Below are positions 17,155 through 23,435 of a DNA stretch of 37,458 bases, piece after piece. Under the pieces are notes generated by a model. That model saw only the letters and a list, made by a program, of their open reading frames with translations, was not told where the DNA came from and did no database searches. The stretch spans positions 1-37,458 of the forward strand of contig JAKSDJ010000182.1 of NCBI GenBank assembly GCA_022360155.1, given 5' to 3'. This DNA is from Chloroflexales bacterium (GTDB taxonomy: Bacteria; Chloroflexota; Chloroflexia; Chloroflexales; Chloroflexaceae). Every line of letters begins with the position of its first letter. Position 1 is the stretch's first letter. The position numbers and the translations under genes are program-made.

Positions 17155-17274
17155 TTACAGCGCAGTGATCACATTCCCGGCCAATTCGACCAGAATGAGC
17201 ACGACGCAGACGGTGACATAGATCAGCAGCACTAGGGCGCCGCTGCCGGTTTTTTTGTGTGGTGTGTTTGCCAT
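17155..17274 (-). CDS. Small one-helix membrane protein, 39 residues
   Basis: This unrecognised small open frame lies between rdhC and apbE, overlapping the end of rdhC by 43 bp in another frame. The N-terminus is short, polar and basic (MANTPHKKTGSG), followed by one hydrophobic helix (ALVLLIYVTVCVVLILV) and a short tail ending in NVITAL. By the positive-inside rule the N-terminus would be cytoplasmic. A GGGGGAT stretch about 6-7 nt upstream can serve as a ribosome site, and apbE starts 21 bp after its stop. The tight packing and ideal transmembrane pattern favour a real gene. It could be an accessory subunit of the RdhC electron-transfer module. No homologue is known to me. Confidence 0.6.
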   Translation of the reverse strand: MANTPHKKTGSGALVLLIYVTVCVVLILVELAGNVITAL

Positions 17275-18470
17275 AGTTCAATCCCCCAGGTGCGAAACAT
17301 CCGCATAAAATCCATAATTGGGTCGATGGGGCACAGGTAATTACACCAGGGCCGCTTCCAATACAAGGCGCCGATCAGGATCATGCCCAACAGGGCAAAC
17401 TGGACCGGCGAGCCAACGAAGGTGAACAATGTCCCAAAAATCTCGAAACTGGTCACCCCCGGATTGCGCAGCAGCAGCGCCAGCACAATCGCCAGCCAGG
17501 CCAGTCCGCGTTGCAGCCACTTCAGGCCCCAGCGATACCGGCGTGGGGTGCGCACCTTGGCCCCGCCAATGACCGCCAGGCATTCCTGCGCGGCCCCAAA
17601 CGGGCAGAACCACTGGCAGTACGGGTTCTTGTTCGTGATGGCGAAGACCGCCACCGCACCGCCCACCAGGATGTACCAATAGAGGTTGGTGTGCCAGTCG
17701 GGCCAGAAGCCGAGTAGCAGTTGGTTGACGGCGGTGATGGTCAACGAGCTGTTATACATGAAGCCAATCGTGACCAAACCGAGAAGCAGCGTCGCCCAGC
17801 GCAGGTGGGAAGTATACCGGAACCTGCGCTGATGCGCGATGTACCCCAGGGCGAACAATGCGACGAGGACCAGTTCTTTCGGCCCGATCATGATGGTAGG
17901 CTGCGCCGGTGGCGGAATCGGATAGCCAAGCTGCGTCTCGGCGATGTCCAACACGCTCTGGCGCACCGAGTCGACGATGGCCCGTGAACTTAGGGGGGCG
18001 CCGGTCACCGCATCCACATCGGCGCCAAGGGTGATTGGGTCAGCGTATGAGCGACCGGTGAGCGATTCGAGCAAGTCGCTGCTCACGACCCGGGCGATGA
18101 AGGATGGGGTTTCGCGCTGCGCGACAAGGCTCGTGTGCAGCACCGTCCCGTCGGGAGCCACGGCCACGGCGACGGTCAGCGGGCCGCCATAGCCGTCGGC
18201 GGCGCCGAAGCCAACGTAACCCAGCCGCGCTGCGTTGGGCGACTCCGAGTCGTAGGCGGCGTAGATGGTGTCGGTCAGGCGCTCGAATGCAGCAGCCTGG
18301 GGCATCACCACACGTAGGTGTGGTTCACGGTCGGCTTCACCAAGCATACCGCCCACAATCCAGGCGATAACAATGGTGATGATCGCAACGACGCCCAGGC
18401 GGCGCTCCCATCGCCGGTTCGTGATTATATGCTGGTTCCCTCCGAACGGAGGTGCGGTTGCAGTACTCAT
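17232..18470 (-). CDS. rdhC: RdhC-like membrane flavoprotein (FMN-binding, NosR/NirI family)
   Basis: This polytopic membrane protein (412 residues) is of the RdhC/NosR type, thought to move electrons from quinol to an extracytoplasmic reductase or to help its maturation. Layout: an N-terminal helix (about 25-43), an external FMN-binding domain (about 50-180), then about five helices (near 200-212, 223-240, 264-279, 322-335, 352-371). Two cytoplasmic CX3CP motifs are present: C285-C289 (YCQWFCPFGAAQEC) and C376-C380 (WCNYLCPID). This is the standard RdhC arrangement. One key residue is unusual. The flavinylation motif normally reads D-x-x-S/T-G-A-T, and here it is D153-A-V-T-G-A-P159, with proline (codon CCC) where FMN is attached. 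S161 and S162 follow directly. The stop is 17232-17234, and it sits between rdhA and apbE. NosR is excluded by context, since no nos genes are present. Confidence 0.85.
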   Translation of the reverse strand: MSTATAPPFGGNQHIITNRRWERRLGVVAIITIVIAWIVGGMLGEADREPHLRVVMPQAAAFERLTDTIYAAYDSESPNAARLGYVGFGAADGYGGPLTVAVAVAPDGTVLHTSLVAQRETPSFIARVVSSDLLESLTGRSYADPITLGADVDAVTGAPLSSRAIVDSVRQSVLDIAETQLGYPIPPPAQPTIMIGPKELVLVALFALGYIAHQRRFRYTSHLRWATLLLGLVTIGFMYNSSLTITAVNQLLLGFWPDWHTNLYWYILVGGAVAVFAITNKNPYCQWFCPFGAAQECLAVIGGAKVRTPRRYRWGLKWLQRGLAWLAIVLALLLRNPGVTSFEIFGTLFTFVGSPVQFALLGMILIGALYWKRPWCNYLCPIDPIMDFMRMFRTWGIELWQTHHTKKPAAAP

Positions 18471-18496
18471 GTTGACGCATTCTCATAGCATCAAAC

Positions 18497-18530
18497 GGTG
18501 TGGGGGCAGATGCGGCACTGCCCCCACACC
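18497..18530 (-). promoter_or_regulatory. Strong hairpin between rdhA and rdhC
   Basis: Perfect 12-bp arms, GGTGTGGGGGCA and TGCCCCCACACC, surround a 10-nt loop. It lies 27 bp before the rdhC start on the coding strand, with no long T-run. It could be an RNA processing or stabilising element, or an attenuator, that sets rdhC below rdhA. Confidence 0.55.
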
Positions 18531-18690
18531 AATATGACACGCCTCATTCCGCTTGCTGGCAATCCGTGTTGAGTTGTATCGCACTGATATGATGCGGGGA
18601 TGCTGCGATGCACAGGCGACGTGATGGCCCCTTTGCCGCTTCGCCTGCTTGTATCGACCATCCGCTCCGAACATCCGGTGCGCAGAACGA

Positions 18691-18720
18691 GTTGTGTCCC
18701 CTCATGGGGGCCACACCAAC
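18691..18720 (-). terminator. Imperfect hairpin just after rdhA
   Basis: GTTGTGTCCCC and GGGGCCACACCAAC pair with small bulges around TCATG, 18 bp past the rdhA stop. No clear T-tract follows, so it is a weak or factor-dependent terminator, or a 3' stabilising stem. Confidence 0.4.
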
Positions 18721-18737
18721 GTTGCTTCCAACAATGG

Positions 18738-20468
18738 CTAGGCCTTGATATGAATGTAGGTGTCTTTGTCCCAGAAATCACGCGGATCGTCGCCCGATTC
18801 CGATCCGTACCCAGCAGCATCGTCCAGTTTGAGCAGCAATTGGTTCAGTGGCCCTGACTGCACCCCGATCAGGATGCGAGTCGCCTCATGCAGCCAGCCT
18901 TCCGGCTTGTTGAAAGGGCAAACACGAATGCAGTTGTAGCAACTGCCGCCGACTTCCGCCCAATACCCGAAGCACTTGTCGCCATCAACCGGCCAGCTAT
19001 ACAGGCCCGGAATGCCTGTGACAGACGCTTCATAGGTGCGCCCTCCATTCGAGATGGCGCTACCGGGGCATTGTTCTGCACACTTACCGCAGACTGCGCA
19101 GAATTCGGTCACGCCAAAAGAGATCGGACGGTCGGTGAGCAGCGGCAGGTCGGTCAAGACTTTCGCCAGCCGCACCCGCGGCCCATACTTCGTTGTGATC
19201 AAGAGGCCGTGGCGACCAAGTTCGCCAAGCCCGGCATCAACGGCCATGGGTATACTGAGCGAGTGATCGTTGCCCATTGGGATGGCGTTATACCCCAGGC
19301 GGTGAATAAAGTTTGCGAGGCAAGCGCTGGTAAACGCCATGCGCGAGTAGCCGTTCATTGCCGCCGCTTCGCCAAGCTGGCTGACCACGTGGATATTACC
19401 CCCGGTGTTAATACTTCCCTCGTCCATCTCAAAGGCCATCACGACCACGCGGTTCATCGAGCGCGGAATAATCTTGGTGCCATCATCCTCAATGACCGGC
19501 GCATCAATCTCATCGGAAAAGCGGATGTCTCTCAAGCGGCCCTGTATTATCGCGCTGAAATCCATCGTGCCTATGTCCATCGCACCGTCCATCATCGCGG
19601 GCCTATCCGGCATCATGGAGGGGTCCATGTTTTCCATTAGGGCGGACATCATGGCCGGGTCCATGTTTTCCATCATGCGCGGCAGCATCTGTTGCAGCAT
19701 AGCGGCAGGCATGTTCGTTAACATGTCCGGGTTTATACCGTCAGGCAACACTGCGGGATCGACCTGCTCCATCACACCCATGAGCATCTCTTTGAGCGCT
19801 TCTGGTTCCATATCACCCAGCATTTCGGGCAGCATCTCCTGCACCTGTGCAGGATCCATCTCTTGCGGAGGCGTCTTCCCCTCTGGAGGCGAGGAGCCTC
19901 CAAACATAGCAGCAGGGCTTATATCTCCATAGTCTTTATAGAACCAACGTTCGTCGAGGGGCGCAATCCCAACCAGCGAGGCGCCATACAGCTTGGCGGA
20001 TCGCTTGACGATTTTGCTCACATCTTCAACCGTGTACCCATGCTCCTCGGGGATCCAGCGACCCTCGGGCATTCGTGAAGGGTTCGTAGCCTGTCTATCC
20101 CAACTGTACATGTCTTGATCAAACATGAACGTTGCTGCGCCTGCAGCATACGCATAGGCCAGCCAGTCATCGCCAACCTCGCCGGACTCCAGATTCTTGC
20201 GCGTATTTTCATTGCGCGTCAAGAGCTTATCCGGGTTACGGATAAAGCTGGTATCCCCCCCGGATTTTCGGTCATACACGGCGTCATCGACAGCATAGGG
20301 CGGGTCATCCGGATCATGGGAGCGAATATAGAAGCCGCCTGCGTCATCCGCGGCTACGCCTCCTCCCTGCTTTACCACTTCGAATATGCTGGCAGCGCCA
20401 AACACACTTGCTGTGATGCCGCCAATCTTGAGAAAGTCGCGTCGGTTGATACCGTTTTTCTCTGCCAT
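18738..20468 (-). CDS. rdhA: Reductive dehalogenase catalytic subunit with Met-rich insertion
   Basis: This is a corrinoid/iron-sulfur enzyme of the RdhA family, which removes halogen from organohalides as terminal electron acceptors. The 576-residue protein begins with a Tat signal (INRRDFLKIGGITASVFGAA, 7-26), so it is exported folded. YGASLVGIAPLDERWFY (161-177) starts the core. NGYSRMAFTSACLANFIHRL (372-391), GYNAIPMGNDHSLSIPMAVD (392-411) and AGLGELGRHGLL (412-423) are classic RdhA blocks. The Fe-S motifs are CAVCGKCAEQCP (457-468) and C499...C510YNCIRVCP, with all eight cysteines present. Between the two halves is an insertion of about 105 residues (199-303) with 24 Met, in units such as MENMDPAMM and MENMDPSMM. 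This is far beyond the usual linker. GGAGG lies 8 nt before the ATG at 20468; an upstream in-frame TTG overlaps that site. Electrons would come via RdhC. The substrate is unknown. Confidence 0.9.
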   Translation of the reverse strand: MAEKNGINRRDFLKIGGITASVFGAASIFEVVKQGGGVAADDAGGFYIRSHDPDDPPYAVDDAVYDRKSGGDTSFIRNPDKLLTRNENTRKNLESGEVGDDWLAYAYAAGAATFMFDQDMYSWDRQATNPSRMPEGRWIPEEHGYTVEDVSKIVKRSAKLYGASLVGIAPLDERWFYKDYGDISPAAMFGGSSPPEGKTPPQEMDPAQVQEMLPEMLGDMEPEALKEMLMGVMEQVDPAVLPDGINPDMLTNMPAAMLQQMLPRMMENMDPAMMSALMENMDPSMMPDRPAMMDGAMDIGTMDFSAIIQGRLRDIRFSDEIDAPVIEDDGTKIIPRSMNRVVVMAFEMDEGSINTGGNIHVVSQLGEAAAMNGYSRMAFTSACLANFIHRLGYNAIPMGNDHSLSIPMAVDAGLGELGRHGLLITTKYGPRVRLAKVLTDLPLLTDRPISFGVTEFCAVCGKCAEQCPGSAISNGGRTYEASVTGIPGLYSWPVDGDKCFGYWAEVGGSCYNCIRVCPFNKPEGWLHEATRILIGVQSGPLNQLLLKLDDAAGYGSESGDDPRDFWDKDTYIHIKA

Positions 20469-20503
20469 CGCCTTATCCTCCAATCTATGAGACTTGTTCA
20501 GTG

Positions 20504-20818
20504 TTACTTGGGCGCCGGGCTGGGTTGGCCTGCAATTTCCGGCGCTCCTGCAAGCTTAGCGAACACAAATCGTCTGAGTAAAACTGCCCAGACAACGCCG
20601 AAGAAGGCAATCAGCAAGCCGATGAGTAAGGCGGCTTGCGGTGCGCCTTCAGCCAGAAAGCCATAGATGACCTCCGCAACGAAGACAAAATACAAAACGT
20701 TGAGTATCGTCAGAGTCCACTGCCACCAGTTCAGGTTCAAACCTTCCTGTTTGGCATAGTCGAGTAGAAACAGCACCGCCCACATGGCGAATGCCCCGAT
20801 GAAAAGGTGGATAGTCAT
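20504..20818 (-). CDS. rdhB: Reductive dehalogenase membrane anchor RdhB
   Basis: RdhB is a small integral membrane protein thought to hold RdhA on the outer face of the cytoplasmic membrane. This one has 104 residues, the usual size, with three hydrophobic helices: LFIGAFAMWAVLFLLDY, WTLTILNVLYFVFVAEVIYG and ALLIGLLIAFFGVVWAVLLR. The loop FLAEGAPQAA between helices 2 and 3 matches the short Glu/Gly/Pro loop typical of RdhB. AAAGGAG sits about 6 nt before the ATG. It precedes rdhA by 35 bp, the B-then-A order also known from some Desulfitobacterium loci (cprBA), whereas many Dehalococcoidia use A-then-B. No adjacent MarR, CRP or two-component regulator of the kinds usual for rdh operons is present. 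Confidence 0.82.
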   Translation of the reverse strand: MTIHLFIGAFAMWAVLFLLDYAKQEGLNLNWWQWTLTILNVLYFVFVAEVIYGFLAEGAPQAALLIGLLIAFFGVVWAVLLRRFVFAKLAGAPEIAGQPSPAPK

Positions 20819-21207
20819 GTGGCTCTCCTTTCCTTATGTAGGTTCCATTCCAACATCCGTGCGCTCAAGCGCAGCATGTTCAAAAGACAGCATCACAACC
20901 TGGCGTTTTTCATATGTGTTCACTGCGGTATAGGTATAGATGTAGAAGAGAGAGGAGCTTGCACAATATGTTGTTCTTGCTGGCTTGCTCAAGCTGCACG
21001 TTTCATGCTGCTGTGCGCTGGCGCAGCAGGATTGGGATGCAGTCGCTAACGTCCTAACTGTTGATACTGATGCGGTAAGCTCCGCTTAGGAATGGTGTGG
21101 GCGCATACCGCGTATCTGAACGAGCGAGAAGCGCAGATCCAGCGACAAGATCACCCCTCGTCTGCCAACATCTGCGCCCCGCATGTCCAGGCCAGCGTCG
21201 CCCTTGC
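20819..21207. other. Intergenic region upstream of rdhB
   Basis: This 389-bp gap lies between the macB-like permease end and rdhB on the same strand. It holds a bulged hairpin at 21008-21029 (CTGCT..GCGC / GCGC..AGCAG), possibly ending the exporter transcript. A weak minus-strand promoter is possible (TTGTGC, 16 bp, TACATC, about 130 nt before rdhB). No FNR- or CRP-type box was found. Confidence 0.4.
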
Positions 21208-22536
21208 TCATTCGTGGCGCAGGGCCTCGATAGGATTGAGTTGTGCGGCGCGTTGGGCCGGATAGATCCCGAAGAACAAGCCAACCGCCAGCGAAAAGCC
21301 CAGCGCAAGCGCCACCGCCCCGAATGAGATCGAAGCTTCTAGCAGGCCGCTCAGGGTAACGGCCAAGGAAATGACACCGCCGAGCACTACCCCGATCAGC
21401 CCGCCAGCCACACTCAGCACCAGCGCTTCGACCACAAACTGCAACGAGATATCGCCCCCACGCGCCCCAACCGCTTTGCGCAGCCCGATCTCGCGGGTTC
21501 GCTCGGTAACGCTCACCAGCATGATGTTCATAATGCCGATCCCGCCGACGACCAACGAGATCCCGGCGACAGCGGCGAGAAAGGTGGTCAGCAAGCCAGT
21601 CACGATCGAGAGCGTATCCAGGATCTCCGCCTGGTTGAGCACGTTAAAATCATCCTCGCTGCCATCCGCGGCGAGGCGGTGCCGATCACGCAGCAGCGTC
21701 GCGATCCGCGCCTCGATCTCAGAGAGATCATCGCTATTGTAGGCCGACACCGCAATCGACGAAACCAGGTAGCTATTGCCGTCCGGCGTGCGTGTGCCGA
21801 AAAGCCGCTGTTGGGCCAGAGTGATCGGGACGAATGCCTGGTCGTCAACCGAACCAAAAGCGCCGCCGCCTTGTGCTTCCAACACACCCGTCACCCGTAG
21901 CGGCTGCCCTTCGACGCGCACCGTCTGTCCTAGCGCCTCGCCGCTGCCAAAGAGCTCGGTGGCCACATTCGCGCCCAAGACGATGACCGACTCAGCATTC
22001 TGTACCTGCTCCTCGTCAATAAAGGTTCCACTGCGCAAGGGCGGCTCGTTGATCGTGTCGTAGGCGGCTGTGACCCCGGCAACAGTAGCACTAGCATCGG
22101 CTGCGGCGGCCACCAGCCGTGTACTATTGTTCAACTGTGGCGAAACTGCAATGACCGGCAGGTTGAGCGTGGCGATGGCTTCGGCATCGTCCATCGTCAA
22201 GGTCTGCGCCTGACCGCCGCTCTGCCCCGGCCCTTGGTTGCTGGATGAACCAGGGCTGATGGTGAGAACATTGGTGCCAATTGCCTCGAACTCGCCGGTA
22301 ATTGCGGAGGTAGCGCCATCGCCCAGCGCCATCAGCGAGATGACCGCGCCGACGCCGATGATAACGCCGAGCATCGTTAGCAGCGAGCGCACTTTGTTCG
22401 CCAGCAGGCTGTCGAGCGCGATGCGGATTATCTCCCCGATACCCACAGTGCTGTTGCCCTGCTGCTCCAAGGGTTCCAACAGTTGGTCTGAACCAGGGTT
22501 GGGTCGAATCCGGCTTTCGGATAATGATATGGTCAT
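21208..22536 (-). CDS. MacB-like ABC transporter permease (FtsX family)
   Basis: This is the permease of a MacAB-type efflux or lipoprotein-release system, 442 residues. A first helix (LTMLGVIIGVGAVISLMAL) follows a conserved RIALDSLLANKVRSLL segment. A large extracytoplasmic MacB_PCD domain comes next, then three C-terminal FtsX helices (including LAAVAGISLVVGGIGIMNIM, and SFGAVALALGFSLAVGLFFG before YPAQRAAQLNPIEALRHE). The motif TERTREIGLRKAVGA between them is the coupling loop. The ATG at 22536 (MTISLSES) has AGGAAGAG just upstream; a 17-codon longer frame is unlikely. It is the third gene of an operon with the ATPase and adaptor on the same strand. It probably exports a peptide, antibiotic or lipid. 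Confidence 0.9.
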   Translation of the reverse strand: MTISLSESRIRPNPGSDQLLEPLEQQGNSTVGIGEIIRIALDSLLANKVRSLLTMLGVIIGVGAVISLMALGDGATSAITGEFEAIGTNVLTISPGSSSNQGPGQSGGQAQTLTMDDAEAIATLNLPVIAVSPQLNNSTRLVAAAADASATVAGVTAAYDTINEPPLRSGTFIDEEQVQNAESVIVLGANVATELFGSGEALGQTVRVEGQPLRVTGVLEAQGGGAFGSVDDQAFVPITLAQQRLFGTRTPDGNSYLVSSIAVSAYNSDDLSEIEARIATLLRDRHRLAADGSEDDFNVLNQAEILDTLSIVTGLLTTFLAAVAGISLVVGGIGIMNIMLVSVTERTREIGLRKAVGARGGDISLQFVVEALVLSVAGGLIGVVLGGVISLAVTLSGLLEASISFGAVALALGFSLAVGLFFGIYPAQRAAQLNPIEALRHE

Positions 22537-22644
22537 AGGACTCTTCCTCTGTGGTTTGCTTGGGGCAATGCGGGATGCGCTGTGCATTCATTCCTGCATT
22601 GTCCGCCAACATCATTTCAGCTTTCCAAAGCATTAGATTGCATA

Positions 22645-23340
22645 TCAAGCAACTTGTCTCATTTCATCAGCAGCAAGCAGACCATCGCGCATCGTTAGGA
22701 CGCGGCTGGTGTATTCGGCAATGTCTGGTTCGTGTGTGACCAGGACGATGGTCAGGCCTTGTTGGCGGTTCAGGGTTTGGAGGATATTCATAATCTCCAG
22801 ACTGGTCTTCGTGTCGAGCGCGCCGGTTGGTTCGTCAGCAAGCAATACCGCCGGGCTGCCAACCAGAGCGCGAGCAATCGCGACTCGCTGCTGCTGTCCG
22901 CCACTCAACTCTTGGGGACGGTGTTCCATGCGCTCTTTCATGCCCACTATCTGCAGGGCGATCTGCGCTCGTTTCCGGCGTACGTCTGCGGGTACGCCGC
23001 GGTAGAGCAAGGGCATTTCGACATTGCGCAGGGCCGACTGGCGCGGCAGGAGGTTGTACTGCTGAAAAACGAACCCCAGCTTCTGGGCGCGCACCAGCGA
23101 CAACTCATCACCTTCCATTTGGGCCACCGACACGCCGTCCAGGTTATACGCGCCGCTGGAAGGCGTATCGAGGCAGCCAATCAGGTTCATCAGCGTGCTT
23201 TTGCCGCTGCCGCTTGGACCCATAATCGCCACGAACTCGCCACGCTGAATATTGAAGCTGACACCTTTGAGCGCTGGCACCGCCACATCACCCATCCGGT
23301 AGATCTTTTGCAGGTTTTCGACGCTAATCATTGCTTGCAT
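22645..23340 (-). CDS. MacB/LolD-type ABC transporter ATP-binding protein
   Basis: This ATPase powers the adjacent FtsX-family permease. It has Walker A MGPSGSGKST, Q-loop FVFQQYNLLPRQSALRNVEMPL, signature ELSGGQQQRVAIARAL, Walker B VLLADEPTGALD and switch His in LVTHEPD. The sequence closely follows the LolD/MacB subfamily from ISVENLQKIY onward. There are three possible starts: ATG 23340 (GGAG 7 nt upstream, 231 residues, the family length), ATG 23409 (GAGG upstream), and ATG 23439, which overlaps the adaptor stop as ATGA. I prefer 23340 by length, but the overlapping start would give tight coupling. The permease begins 108 bp downstream. Confidence 0.9.
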   Translation of the reverse strand: MQAMISVENLQKIYRMGDVAVPALKGVSFNIQRGEFVAIMGPSGSGKSTLMNLIGCLDTPSSGAYNLDGVSVAQMEGDELSLVRAQKLGFVFQQYNLLPRQSALRNVEMPLLYRGVPADVRRKRAQIALQIVGMKERMEHRPQELSGGQQQRVAIARALVGSPAVLLADEPTGALDTKTSLEIMNILQTLNRQQGLTIVLVTHEPDIAEYTSRVLTMRDGLLAADEMRQVA

Positions 23341-23435
23341 TGCATGACTCCGTAGCATAGTGACAGGCTCCAGTTGTGCGCCGTAACCCGTCGAGGCTGA
23401 ACTGTTCATATGACGGTTCCTCTGTATAACTTTCA

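Noticed and set aside
17232-18470. NosR of a nitrous oxide reductase cluster
   Set aside because: No nosZ, nosD, nosF or nosY is nearby; the adjacent genes are rdhA and rdhB.
18888-19640. Plus-strand 250-codon frame
   Set aside because: It is antisense to rdhA, without recognisable domains.
18738-20468. Epoxyqueuosine reductase (QueG) instead of RdhA
   Set aside because: QueG is cytoplasmic and shorter; here a Tat signal, an RdhB anchor and an RdhC partner are present.
20807-21049. Small Cys-rich plus-strand frame upstream of rdhB
   Set aside because: It begins inside rdhB on the opposite strand, has no Shine-Dalgarno sequence, and its Cys content is scattered with no metal-binding pattern.
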